From Bradyrhizobium sp. AZCC 2176 (GTDB lineage Bacteria > Pseudomonadota > Alphaproteobacteria > Rhizobiales > Xanthobacteraceae), in the NCBI RefSeq assembly GCF_036924645.1, contig NZ_JAZHRX010000001.1, positions 5,545,501 through 5,609,500 of the forward strand: a stretch of 64,000 nt of DNA, given 5' to 3'. Below are positions 49,400 to 58,211 of the stretch, one piece after another. Below the pieces are notes generated by a model. That model was given only the letters and a program-made list of their open reading frames with translations, was not told the origin of the DNA and searched no databases. Each line of letters begins with the position of its first letter. Position 1 is the stretch's first letter. Made by a program: the position numbers and the translations under genes.

Positions 49400-50437
49400 C
49401 TATGCCACCGCCCGTTCGCGTAATTTCTGCGCATAGACGTTGATGATGAGCGCCGCCAGCAGGATTAGGCCGCGGATCAGGATCTTCAGGAAACTGTCGA
49501 TGTTGACATGGTCGAGCCCGTTGTTGAGCACGCCGAGCACGAACAGGCCGACAATGGTGTTGCCGATGCCGCCGCGGCCGCCGAACAGGCTGGTGCCGCC
49601 GACCACGACGGCGGCGATCGAATCCAGAAGATAAGTGTCAAACTCGTTCTGCTGCGCGCTGCCGAAATGCGCCACCCCCAGCATGCCGCCGATGCCGGCG
49701 CAAACAGCCGAAATCACCATCACGCTGCCGAGGATCAGCTTGACGTTGAGCCCGGAATATTCCGCCGCCTCGCGGTTTCCGCCGACCATGTAGACGTAGC
49801 GGCCGAAGCGGGTGTGGGTCAGCACCAGATGGCCGCCGAGCAGCATTAGCGCGGCTACGATCACGATCCAGGGAATGCCGCCGATCGATGTCGATCCCAA
49901 GGTCGTAACCAGCGGGGGCACCTTGTAGGCGATCTGCCCGCGCACCAACAGCGCCGAGATGCCGGCGGCGATCTGCATCATCGCCAGCGTCATGATGAAG
50001 GAGGGGATGCCGATAACCGTCAAGCCGAACGCGTTGACGAGGCCGAGCAGGGCGCACAGCGCCAGCGCCAGCAGGATCGCGGCCCATCCGGGCATCGGGA
50101 CGTTGGCGATGTTAACGTAGGATTCCTGCAGCGTGAAATAGGCGACCGCAATGCCGGTGACGTTGGCGATCGCGGCGATCGAAAGATCGATTTCGGCGCA
50201 CAGAATCACGAAGGTGAGGCCGACGGCGATGATGCCGGTGACCGAAATCTGGGTGAGGATGTTGCCGAGATTGTCGAGCGTCGCGAACGAGGGGCTTGCT
50301 GCCGCGAAGAAGCCGAACAGGCAGATCAGCGTCAGGAACGGCGCGATGTTGCGCATCTGGGAGCGCAGCATCGCGGCAAGCCGGTGCGGGCGCTTGCGAT
50401 CCGAAGCGGCGACTGTCACGCTTTCACCGGTCGTCAT
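49400..50437 (-). CDS. Ribose-type ABC transporter permease
   Basis: A 345-residue inner-membrane permease (RbsC/BPD_transp_2 family) with about eight to ten helices. GLTFVILCAEIDLSIAAIANVTG, GIPSFIMTLAMMQIAAG and FGGRGGIGNTIVGLFVLGVLNNGL are family hallmarks. It is the last gene of the three-gene importer and starts ten bases after the ATPase gene. Confidence 0.95.
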   Translation of the reverse strand: MTTGESVTVAASDRKRPHRLAAMLRSQMRNIAPFLTLICLFGFFAAASPSFATLDNLGNILTQISVTGIIAVGLTFVILCAEIDLSIAAIANVTGIAVAYFTLQESYVNIANVPMPGWAAILLALALCALLGLVNAFGLTVIGIPSFIMTLAMMQIAAGISALLVRGQIAYKVPPLVTTLGSTSIGGIPWIVIVAALMLLGGHLVLTHTRFGRYVYMVGGNREAAEYSGLNVKLILGSVMVISAVCAGIGGMLGVAHFGSAQQNEFDTYLLDSIAAVVVGGTSLFGGRGGIGNTIVGLFVLGVLNNGLDHVNIDSFLKILIRGLILLAALIINVYAQKLRERAVA

Positions 50438-50447
50438 GTCGGTCTCC

Positions 50448-51953
50448 TCACGCCGCTTCCAGGAGGCGGTCCTTGCTAATCTGTTCGTTGGCAAACTCCC
50501 GCACGACAGCGCCGCGCTTGAGCACAATGACGCGGTCGGCGAGCGACAGCACTGTCTCCGGCTCGGTGGAGAGTACGATGATGGCGAGCCCCTTGGCGCG
50601 GAGGTTCCTGACGATGTGGATGACGTCGTTCTTGGCGCCGACATCCATGCCGCGGGTCGGCTCGCACAGCACCAATAGCCGCGGCGGGTAGCTGAGCCAC
50701 TTCGCCAGCGCCACCTTCTGCTGGTTGCCGCCTGACAGCATGCCAAGATCGAGCTCGACCGCGGCCGGCCTGATCCGCAATTGCTCGACCTGCCGGTTGG
50801 CGATCGCGCGTTCGCGCGACGGCTTGAGCAGCAGGGATGAAATGCGATCGAGGATGCTGATCGAGATGTTCTTGTAGACCGGCTCCTGCAGGAACAGCAT
50901 GTCGCGCCGGCTCTCGGGCACGAACGCGATCCCGGCGCGGCGGGCGCCGGCCGTGCTGCGGAAGGCTTTTTGTTCTCCGGCGATCGCCAGCGAGCCCTGG
51001 TCTGGCTTGAGCTTGCCGAACAGGATTCGTGCCAGTTCGAGCTGGCCGCATCCCATAAAGCCGTAGATGCCGAGCACTTCGCCGGCACGGACATCGAACG
51101 AAACCTCGCGCAGGCTGCGGGCGAGCGAGAGCCCGCTTGCGTTCAACACCACCGGCCGGTCCGCGGCGGGCGGCGGCAGCATGATGTCATGCGTATAGGT
51201 CTCCTCCAGCGCCTCGCGGCCCTTGCCGATCATCGCTTCGATCAATGCCGGTTTGCTCGTCTCGGATGCGGCGGCCTCCGCGACCTTCCGGCCGTTGCGG
51301 AACACCGTCACGGTATCGGAGACGCGCAGGATGTCCTCGATGAAATGCGAGATGAAGACGATGCTGGTGCCTTCGTCCCGCAACCGTTTCAGCGTCGCGA
51401 ACAGGCGCTCCACCTCGGGCGGCGACAGCGCCGAGGTCGGCTCGTCGAGGATGATGATGCGGGCGCCCGAGAACAGCACGCGGGCGATCTCGATCAGTTG
51501 CTGCAGCCCGATCGGGAGGTCACCGAGCCGCGACATCGGATCGACGTCGATGCCGAACCGCTTCAATTGCTCGCCGGCCTCGCGCGCCATGCGCCGCCAT
51601 TGCACGAGGCCGAGGCGGTTGGTCGGCTGGGCGCCGAGAAACACGTTCTCGGCCACCGAGAGATCAGGCGCGACGCTGAGTTCCTGATGAACCATCGCAA
51701 TGCCCGCCGCATGCGCGTCGCGCACCGATCGAAAGCGGGTTTCCCGGCCGTCAAGGACGAAGCGGCCGGAAAAATCCGCATGCACGCCGGCGATGATTTT
51801 CATCAGCGTGCTTTTCCCCGCGCCGTTTTCGCCGACGAGACCATGGATCTCGCCGGCGGTCAGCGCGAAATCGACCCCACGAAGGGCTTCGACGCCGCCG
51901 AAGGCCTTCGTGATGTCGTGCAGTTCGAGGATGGGCTTAAGTCCCCTGGACAT
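50448..51953 (-). CDS. Ribose-type ABC transporter ATP-binding protein (two ATPase domains)
   Basis: A 501-residue fused double ATPase of the RbsA/MglA kind. Domain 1 has Walker A GENGAGKSTL, signature-like LPIGLQQLIEIAR and Walker B IIILDEPTSAL. Domain 2 has FMGCGQLELAR as a degenerate Walker A, LSGGNQQKVALAKWL as a strict signature and LLVLCEPTRGMDVGAK. Such asymmetry is normal for sugar importers. It starts six bases after the binding-protein gene. Confidence 0.95.
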   Translation of the reverse strand: MSRGLKPILELHDITKAFGGVEALRGVDFALTAGEIHGLVGENGAGKSTLMKIIAGVHADFSGRFVLDGRETRFRSVRDAHAAGIAMVHQELSVAPDLSVAENVFLGAQPTNRLGLVQWRRMAREAGEQLKRFGIDVDPMSRLGDLPIGLQQLIEIARVLFSGARIIILDEPTSALSPPEVERLFATLKRLRDEGTSIVFISHFIEDILRVSDTVTVFRNGRKVAEAAASETSKPALIEAMIGKGREALEETYTHDIMLPPPAADRPVVLNASGLSLARSLREVSFDVRAGEVLGIYGFMGCGQLELARILFGKLKPDQGSLAIAGEQKAFRSTAGARRAGIAFVPESRRDMLFLQEPVYKNISISILDRISSLLLKPSRERAIANRQVEQLRIRPAAVELDLGMLSGGNQQKVALAKWLSYPPRLLVLCEPTRGMDVGAKNDVIHIVRNLRAKGLAIIVLSTEPETVLSLADRVIVLKRGAVVREFANEQISKDRLLEAA

Positions 51954-51959
51954 GCTGGC

Positions 51960-52979
51960 TCAGATCAGGAAGTGGTCCTCCATCCATTGCATGCCGGCTG
52001 CGTTGGCTTTCGTCACCACCGGGCCGTCCGTGATCACATGCTTCGGAATACCCTGTCCGCTCTTCTCGCCGCCGGTCACCGCGGCGACGCCGGCGATGAT
52101 GGCGCCGCCATGGATGCGGCAGGAGGGATTGCGGACGGTCGCGAACATGCGGCCTTCGCTCACCGCCTGGATCGCCGGTGGCATGGCATCGACGCCGCCG
52201 ATCAGGATGTTGGTGCGGTTGCGCGCCTTCATGATGTTATAGGCGGCCAGCGCCATGTCGTCATTGTGGAAGAAGGCCGCATCGATTTGCGGGTGCTTCG
52301 TCAGATAGGTCTCCCATAGCCGAGCTGTCTTCGAGACGTCCCAATCGGCGGGCTGGGTGTCGAGCACCTCGATGTTGGGGAATTGCTTCACCACGGACTC
52401 GAAGCCCTTGGCGCGGCCCTGCGCGCCGGTATGGCCGAGCGCGCCTTGCGTCATGATGATCTTGCCCTTGCCGCCCATGGCGTTGCAGAGCGCCTGCGTC
52501 ACCGAAGCGCCCATGAATTCATTGTCGGGCGCCAGGAACGAATGCACCTTGATCTGGTCGAGCGGGGCGATCAGCGTGTCCATGTCGATCACGGGCGTGC
52601 CGGCATCGATCATCTTCTGCACGGGCTGGGTCAGCGTGCCGATGCCGAATGCCTGGATGGCGACAAAATCCCATTTCTGCGACGCCATGTTGTCGATCGC
52701 GGCGCGCTGCTTGACCGCGTCGAGCTGGCCGTCGAACCAGGTGACTTCGACGTTGAACAGCTTGCCCCACCATTCCGCCGCCTGCTTGCCCTGGGCGCAC
52801 CAAGTGGCCTGCAGGCCCGCATTGGAGAATGCCGCCTTCAGCGGTTTCTCCGATCGTGCGGCTGCCGCCAGCGCCGGATTGATGCCCAACCCGCCGAGCA
52901 GGGCGGTTGCCGCACCGGCGGCCGCGCCTGTCTGAAGAAGATTACGCCTTGTCGTAGAGGATTTGTCAGTCCCGGACAT
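51960..52979 (-). CDS. Ribose-type ABC transporter substrate-binding protein, Tat-exported
   Basis: A 339-residue periplasmic binding protein (Peripla_BP_4 fold). A Tat motif TTRRNLLQTGAAAG opens a signal to about residue 40. The mature protein has KAAFSNAGLQATWCAQ, GTPVIDMDTLI and ILIGGVDAMPPAIQAV, typical of sugar-binding relatives of RbsB. It is the first gene of an SBP-ATPase-permease operon. The ligand is unknown; proximity of mtnK suggests a thiosugar or pentose, as inference only. Confidence 0.92.
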   Translation of the reverse strand: MSGTDKSSTTRRNLLQTGAAAGAATALLGGLGINPALAAAARSEKPLKAAFSNAGLQATWCAQGKQAAEWWGKLFNVEVTWFDGQLDAVKQRAAIDNMASQKWDFVAIQAFGIGTLTQPVQKMIDAGTPVIDMDTLIAPLDQIKVHSFLAPDNEFMGASVTQALCNAMGGKGKIIMTQGALGHTGAQGRAKGFESVVKQFPNIEVLDTQPADWDVSKTARLWETYLTKHPQIDAAFFHNDDMALAAYNIMKARNRTNILIGGVDAMPPAIQAVSEGRMFATVRNPSCRIHGGAIIAGVAAVTGGEKSGQGIPKHVITDGPVVTKANAAGMQWMEDHFLI

Positions 52980-53273
52980 CGCTCGCTCCCTCGATTGTTG
53001 TTACCGACGGCGTCGATTGCACGCACCGCGGATCGAGGCAGTCTTTCACACTCGGCGCATTTGCGCCACCGGCTGACTTGATCGTCCGTATCAATGACTT
53101 TCAGGAAATTTGGTGCCTGTCGTTTCACTGCGCTGCAACGAGACTTTCGATGTCACCGAGCAACTTCCGCCACGCTGCATTCATGTCGTCCGACCATTCC
53201 CGCCCCGATGACCTCACACAGCGTCTGCGCAATGATGTCAAAGAAGGCGACGAACAATTCGCGCGGCGTGCCA

Positions 53274-53321
53274 GCGCATGGTCCGCCAAAGTGTGCGCGG
53301 TTTGGCGACAAGATCATGCGC
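53274..53321 (+). repeat. 48-bp palindromic element A inside the globin pseudogene
   Basis: Ends GCGCATGGTC and GATCATGCGC (9 of 10 pairs). The interior reads CCGCCAAAGTGTGCGCGG, close to the CCGGAAAAGTGTGAAGCGG core of a repeat I recall from many rhizobial intergenic regions. Confidence 0.85.
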
Positions 53322-53336
53322 CGATTCAAAAGAATA

Positions 53337-53384
53337 GCGCGCGATCGGACGCAAAACCGGCTTCCACTTTTGCTGATCGCGCGC
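53337..53384 (+). repeat. 48-bp palindromic element B inside the globin pseudogene
   Basis: Ends GCGCGCGATC and GATCGCGCGC, a perfect 10-bp inverted repeat, with a CCACTTTTGC core that is the complement-like partner of element A. Same length as element A and separated from it by 15 bases. Confidence 0.85.
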
Positions 53385-53674
53385 GGCCGTCGTGCGAGGA
53401 AACCTCCGAGATGATCAGGCGGAAATGACCGCTGCGTTCGCCGGCAAAATCCAGGATGGCGTCGATCGTTAAAGCCAGCATCGAACCCTTGACGAGTTCG
53501 CTGCCCTCAGTGCGGAACATCGTCCGCGCTTCGGGATGCGCATCGAACAGCCGGCGATAGACCAACGGCGTCAGATCCGCGCAACGCGTGGCGGCCAGTT
53601 CAAAACTCCGCTCGATCGGATTTGGCGATGCCATCATTGCTGCTTGCAATGGTCTCGAAAAAAGAAATCTCTCG

Positions 53675-53704
53675 AAAAAAAGAGCAGGGCTGGGAGCCCT
53701 GCTC
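53675..53704 (-). terminator. Strong Rho-independent terminator upstream of the globin pseudogene
   Basis: GAGCAGGGCT, loop of three, AGCCCTGCTC: a perfect 10-bp stem followed on the minus strand by seven T residues. It marks the end of a short transcript coming from the right. Confidence 0.85.
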
Positions 53705-53738
53705 AAAAATTGTGTCGACCCTTAATTTCCTCGAAAAC

Positions 53739-53855
53739 TTAGATTTGATCTTGATTGTCGAGGCGACGCTGCTTGTGCGCGTCAGGGCTCCTCCCGAGAC
53801 TTGGACCACCAAGCTTGAGCCTCTCGGCCAGCCTGAGCTTGAATTGGTAGACCAT
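53739..53855 (-). CDS. Possible 38-residue basic peptide upstream of a terminator
   Basis: A short frame beginning MVYQFKLRLAERLKLGG and ending RRLDNQDQI. It is rich in Lys, Arg and Leu and could form an amphipathic helix in its first half. It ends 35 bases before a strong minus-strand terminator, which implies that something here is transcribed. The ribosome-binding site is weak (GACGAAAAAG) and no family is recognised. A small RNA is the main alternative. The remainder of 53856-54117 shows no gene. Confidence 0.3.
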   Translation of the reverse strand: MVYQFKLRLAERLKLGGPSLGRSPDAHKQRRLDNQDQI

Positions 53856-54117
53856 CTTTTTCGTCTTGTCACCATTTTCGGCAACGTTTGTTCAAAATTC
53901 CAGCACTCTGCGAAATGATTGGGAATTTGCTACTGACGGTTGTGGATTTAGCTGCAATTCGCCCGAGGCTTGGTATTGGGGTAGGGCGCCCTCCTAATGC
54001 TGCAAAACGCATCGCTTTTCGCCAGCTTCTTTCCTTGAAGCCGCAACATAATTCCGGGAACCTGATCTCGACTTCAGACTCTCATGGTGACTAAGGTCTG
54101 AAGCGGATGGGATTGCG

Positions 54118-54489
54118 ATGCGCCGCCGGCTGAAGAATTTTCTGCCAATTGTCCTGATTGCCCTGGTGGTGCAGATTTTTGCACCGATCGGCGCATGCTG
54201 GGCGGCGAGCATCGCGGCCTCCGATCCGCTCGCCGGCGCCGTGATCTGCCACGGCAATGGCGCGCCCGGTGCAGGGCAGACCGATCAGACCGGCCACCGC
54301 GCCCACGACGGATGCTGTTCGGTTTGCAGCGTGCTTCAGACCGGTGCGCCGGTCGATGTGCCGCGGACTGCGGCGATCGCCGTCGATCGGGTTGCCGAGC
54401 GGGTGGCCTGGTTCGATTTTGCCTTCCGGCTGACAAACGCTCGCGCCGGTTCGCACGCGCAGGCGCGCGCGCCACCTTCCATTTCCTGA
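54118..54489 (+). CDS. DUF2946-type small periplasmic protein, first gene of copper cluster (PcuA-like)
   Basis: A 123-residue protein with a signal segment (LPIVLIALVVQIFAPIGACWA, to about residue 29) and a Cys/His-containing mature part (VICHGNG, HRAHDGCCSVCSV), the pattern of DUF2946. Such proteins sit beside copper and TonB genes and probably bind copper in the periplasm. In Bradyrhizobium the copper-starvation operon pcuABCDE begins with a periplasmic protein; this gene has that position, but equivalence to pcuA is inferred. Confidence 0.75.
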   Translation: MRRRLKNFLPIVLIALVVQIFAPIGACWAASIAASDPLAGAVICHGNGAPGAGQTDQTGHRAHDGCCSVCSVLQTGAPVDVPRTAAIAVDRVAERVAWFDFAFRLTNARAGSHAQARAPPSIS

Positions 54490-54582
54490 CGCCCCGAACT
54501 CCCGAGTGATCGGTGCGGCGACTGCCGTGCCGGTTGGTGCAGTCATTCAAGCCGGCCAAAGAGCTGGCGTCAGGAATATCTT

Positions 54583-56967
54583 ATGTATCGTTCTCAAGCC
54601 TTGGGTGGCGCGAGCCTGCTTGTGCTCGGCGGCGCGCTCTCCCTCGCGCCGTCGACCGCTGGGGCCCAGACGGCGTTACCGGCAGTGACCATCGAGGCGC
54701 CGCGCGCCACAGCGGCCAGACCGGCGGCCCGAAAGCCGGCCGTTCGCTCGTCCGCCCGGACGCAGGCGAGGCCGCCTTCGGCCAACCCCGCACCTGCCGC
54801 GTCGCTAACCGCGGGCATTACCCCCAGCGTGGCGCGCGCGCTGCTTTACCAGGCGCCCAATGGCCAGACCGAGACGACCATCGACCGCAGCCGGTTCGAA
54901 AACCGGCCGGCATTTTCTGTGGCCGATGTGCTGCGCGAGAGCCCGGGCATCTCGATCAAGCAGGGCAACGGGCCGCGCGATGTCGGCATCTCGATCCGCG
55001 GCTCCAACGCCCGCAACGGTTTTGGTATCCGCAACCTCGTGATCTTTGAGGACGGTTTTCCGGTCACGCAGCCGGACGGGCTTTCCCGCAGCGACCTGAT
55101 CGATCCGCGGGCCTATGGCGCGATCGACGTCATCCGGGGGCCGTCGTCGGCGCTCTATGGCAACTACGCCACCGGCGGCGCGCTCAATTTCCGCACCCGC
55201 CCGGGCGGCACCATCGACGGCGCCGAATATGGCGTCGACGGCGGCAGTTTTGGTTATCTCAACAACTATCTTGCCTACGGCAAGAAGGTCGGCAATTTCG
55301 AGGGCTCGCTGTTTGCGAGCGACGCGCGCGGTGACGGATTTATCCAGAATAGCTGGTTCAATACCCAGACGGTCAATTTTCTAGGCACCTTGCAAGCGAC
55401 GCCCGACGATCGCTTCACCGTCAAGTTCATCAACAACAATCTCGACACCCGGCTTCCGCTCCGGCTGTCGCTCAACCAGTACCATCAAAATCCCTTCCAG
55501 CAGGGCTGCGATATGGCCGGCGTTGCCGGCTGCGGATCGGTGTCGCTCTTCAACAACGGCTTCAATGGTCCGAAGAGTTCGGTCACCGCGGTGCAGGCCG
55601 GACTTGGCCGCGAGGATCGCCGTACCATCGTCGGTGGCAGATGGGAGCACGACTTCGACAACACGACCACCTGGCGCAACCAGTTCGTGTTCGACGACCG
55701 CAATATCAGCCAGCCGACGGGAGCCACCAGCGCAATCGGCGATTTCCCCTCCTACAACTACATGAGTGATGTCACCAAGCGTGGTGAGATATTTGGGCTG
55801 GAATCGACGACGTATTTCGGCGCGTTCTACAACACGCTGACGGCGTCGAGCGATACCCGCAACGTCATGCCGGGCGGCAATGCGAGGCTCGGTCTCCTGG
55901 CGAGCAACACCTTCAGCGACACGTCGAACTACGGCGTTCGCGCACGCGAAGAGCTCAAGCTGACGCCGGACCTGATCGCAATTGCGGGCATCGGATGGGA
56001 AACGACCCATCTGAAGGGGATCAACACTTCTTACACCTACGGCACGACTAACGTCCCGACGGCGACGCCAGGACTGCCGATAGTCGCCGATCGGCAGTTC
56101 CAGAACACTGCGCCAGAGCTGGCGCTGCTCTACAAGCTGAACAGTGAGTGGCTGTTCCGGGCACGCGTCGCCACCGGATACGGCACGCCGCAGGTCGGTA
56201 ACCTCTTCGTCCTCTCTGACGGCCGAAACGGCAACAATACGCAGCTAAAGACTCAGCAAAACCTCGGTTACGACATCGGGTTCGATTGGACGCCGAACAA
56301 CACGCTCAAATTCAGCGCGACAGGCTTCTACGAATTCTTCAAGAACGAGTTGGTTACACAGGCCACCCAGGTCGGCGCACCCAATGCAAGTTTCACGTTC
56401 AACGCCCCACGATCGGAACATCGCGGCGTAGAGCTTGCGGCCGACTGGAAGTTCTATCCCGGCTGGCGATTTACGGCGGCGTATACCTATCTCGACGAGG
56501 TCTACACAGATTACACCGAGAAGATCGTCAACGGCGCGACGTTCAGCTTCAACCGCGCGGGCAACAAGATTCCCGGCATCTCGCCGCACGAACTGACGGC
56601 ACGGCTCGGCTATGATCACATGTGGGGGCCGCTTGCAGGTCTCGGGGCGTTCGTCGAGCTTCAGTGGAAAGACTCGTTCTACATGGACAACGCCAACCTC
56701 TTGAAGGCGCCCGGCTACGAACTGGTCAATCTCAACGTGCACTACAGCACCGACCTCAAGTCCGACTACTTCAAGTCGTTGAGCATGTATGTCGAAGTCA
56801 GAAACCTGTTCAACCGTACCTACGTCGCTTCCGCCAACAACATCGGAAACTCGGTTACGGCCGCAGGCGTGCAAAATCCTGCGAGCGTGCTGGCGAACAC
56901 GACCGGCTCGATCTATGCCGGTTCGCCGCGCGCATTCATCGCCGGAATGAAGGTGGCGTTCAAATGA
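54583..56967 (+). CDS. TonB-dependent outer-membrane receptor (PcuB-like, probable copper uptake)
   Basis: A 794-residue receptor. A signal peptide (to about residue 29, TAGAQ) is followed by a proline- and alanine-rich linker, then the plug domain (about 95-215: FSVADVLRESPGISIKQG, DVGISIRGSNARNGFG, AIDVIRGPSSALYGNYATGGALNF) and a 22-strand barrel with the typical end (SPRAFIAGMKVAFK). The ligand is inferred from context: every neighbour is copper-related. It starts 93 bases after the DUF2946 gene with an AGGA site. Confidence 0.9.
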   Translation: MYRSQALGGASLLVLGGALSLAPSTAGAQTALPAVTIEAPRATAARPAARKPAVRSSARTQARPPSANPAPAASLTAGITPSVARALLYQAPNGQTETTIDRSRFENRPAFSVADVLRESPGISIKQGNGPRDVGISIRGSNARNGFGIRNLVIFEDGFPVTQPDGLSRSDLIDPRAYGAIDVIRGPSSALYGNYATGGALNFRTRPGGTIDGAEYGVDGGSFGYLNNYLAYGKKVGNFEGSLFASDARGDGFIQNSWFNTQTVNFLGTLQATPDDRFTVKFINNNLDTRLPLRLSLNQYHQNPFQQGCDMAGVAGCGSVSLFNNGFNGPKSSVTAVQAGLGREDRRTIVGGRWEHDFDNTTTWRNQFVFDDRNISQPTGATSAIGDFPSYNYMSDVTKRGEIFGLESTTYFGAFYNTLTASSDTRNVMPGGNARLGLLASNTFSDTSNYGVRAREELKLTPDLIAIAGIGWETTHLKGINTSYTYGTTNVPTATPGLPIVADRQFQNTAPELALLYKLNSEWLFRARVATGYGTPQVGNLFVLSDGRNGNNTQLKTQQNLGYDIGFDWTPNNTLKFSATGFYEFFKNELVTQATQVGAPNASFTFNAPRSEHRGVELAADWKFYPGWRFTAAYTYLDEVYTDYTEKIVNGATFSFNRAGNKIPGISPHELTARLGYDHMWGPLAGLGAFVELQWKDSFYMDNANLLKAPGYELVNLNVHYSTDLKSDYFKSLSMYVEVRNLFNRTYVASANNIGNSVTAAGVQNPASVLANTTGSIYAGSPRAFIAGMKVAFK

Positions 56968-56996
56968 GCGGACAGCACTGGAAAAGGAGTACGGCC

Positions 56997-58211
56997 ATGA
57001 TGCGAATGAGCTTGCTCGCGACCCTCGTCATTTCGCTTTGGCAAACCGCGGCTCACGCGCAAATGAGCCATCATCAGCATGCCTCGGAAGCCGCATGCGA
57101 GGAGGCTGACTTGCGCTGCGCGTCGAAGGTCACGCCGGCCTTCGCATCGGATGGAACGCTGTGGCTCGCCTGGATGGCGGGAGGCCGGATATCGGTGGCA
57201 AGCTCAAAGGATAAGGGCCGCAGCTTTTCGACGCCGGTTCAGGTGACGAAGGAAAAGCTCAACCTCGACTGGGGTCCGGATGCGCGTCCCCAGATCGTCG
57301 TCGAGAAAAACGGCGGCATCGCACTGGCGTTTTCGATCTTCAGAGACAAGGCGTTCAACGGCCAGGTGCTCGCCACGCGCTCAATCGATGGCGGCCGGAG
57401 CTTCGCGGAGTTGCAGCCGATCACGTCGAGTAACGACAGCCAGCGTTTCGTCACGCTCGGGCTCGATGCGGATGGCTCAGTGTTTGCGGCCTGGATCGAT
57501 AAGCGCAACCGGGTGCCCGCGCAGCAGGCGGGCAAGAAATACGAGGGGGCAGGGCTGTTCTTCGCGTCGTCGAAGGACGGCGACGCGGCTTATTCCGAAA
57601 CGCGGCTGGCAAGTGACAACACCTGCGAATGCTGCCGGCTCGGTCTTGCATTCGCAGGCCCCGGCCATCCCGTAGTCGTGTTCAGGAACATCTTCGAAGG
57701 CGGTGTGCGGGATCACGCGGTCATGACGTTTGCCGATCCGGCGACGCCGGGCGAGGTTCGCCGCGTCAGCAACGACGACTGGCAGATTTCGGCCTGCCCG
57801 CATCATGGGCCTAGTCTTGCGATCTCGGCTGCGGGCACCTATCACGTGAGCTGGTACACCAACGGCAAGGCCCGCATGGGGCTATTCTATGCCCGCTCGG
57901 ACGACCAGGGCCGTACGTTTTCCGATCCGCTTCCGCTCGGACGCTCCGACCGCAATCCGACGCGGCCGTACGTACTGAGCGGCCCGCACGGCGCCACCAT
58001 GGTCTGGAAGGAGTTTGACGGCGAGAAGACCTCGGTCAATGCGATGACCTCGCATGACGAAGGCAAGAGCTGGTCGACGCCGGTCGTGGTCGCCGTGACG
58101 ACGGACACGTCCGATCATCCGCTGCTGGTCAGCGACGGACAGAAGACCTACCTTTCCTGGATGACCAAGTCCGACGGATATCGCCTGCTGCCGATCGGAG
58201 ACGGATCATGA
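56997..58211 (+). CDS. Exported BNR/Asp-box repeat protein with Cys/His motifs in a copper operon
   Basis: 404 residues from the ATG seven bases after AAAGGAG; an upstream ATG overlapping the receptor stop is less likely. A signal peptide ends near TAAHAQ. The mature protein is a sialidase-like beta-propeller with Asp-box units SKDKGRSFSTP, SIDGGRSFAE, SDDQGRTFSDP and SHDEGKSWSTP. No sialidase catalytic Arg triad is evident. It starts with MSHHQH and has ACEEADLRC, NTCECCRLG and SACPHHGP, which look like metal sites. A periplasmic copper-binding or scaffold role is inferred from position and motifs. Confidence 0.82.
   Translation: MMRMSLLATLVISLWQTAAHAQMSHHQHASEAACEEADLRCASKVTPAFASDGTLWLAWMAGGRISVASSKDKGRSFSTPVQVTKEKLNLDWGPDARPQIVVEKNGGIALAFSIFRDKAFNGQVLATRSIDGGRSFAELQPITSSNDSQRFVTLGLDADGSVFAAWIDKRNRVPAQQAGKKYEGAGLFFASSKDGDAAYSETRLASDNTCECCRLGLAFAGPGHPVVVFRNIFEGGVRDHAVMTFADPATPGEVRRVSNDDWQISACPHHGPSLAISAAGTYHVSWYTNGKARMGLFYARSDDQGRTFSDPLPLGRSDRNPTRPYVLSGPHGATMVWKEFDGEKTSVNAMTSHDEGKSWSTPVVVAVTTDTSDHPLLVSDGQKTYLSWMTKSDGYRLLPIGDGS

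Larger units (their letters stand above)
53125..53634 (-). pseudogene. Globin-like gene disrupted by two palindromic repeats and a frameshift
   Basis: The N-terminal two thirds is clear: MASPNPIERSFELAATRCAD, TPLVYRRLFDAHPEA, SEGSELVKGSMLALTI and HFRLIISEVSSHDG. After that the frame runs into about 110 foreign bases made of two palindromes. The gene then resumes with GTPRELFVAFFDIIAQTLC and, after one more frame change near 53195, ends WSDDMNAAWRKLLGDIESLV. The intact protein would be about 130 residues, a size usual for bacterial globins. It cannot make a full globin. The family call rests on the helix pattern. Confidence 0.7.

Noticed and set aside
49400..51094. Permease frame extended to 564 codons
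   Set aside because: The extension overlaps the ATPase gene in another frame and reads as serine/arginine-rich shadow sequence. The start at 50437 gives a normal-length permease.
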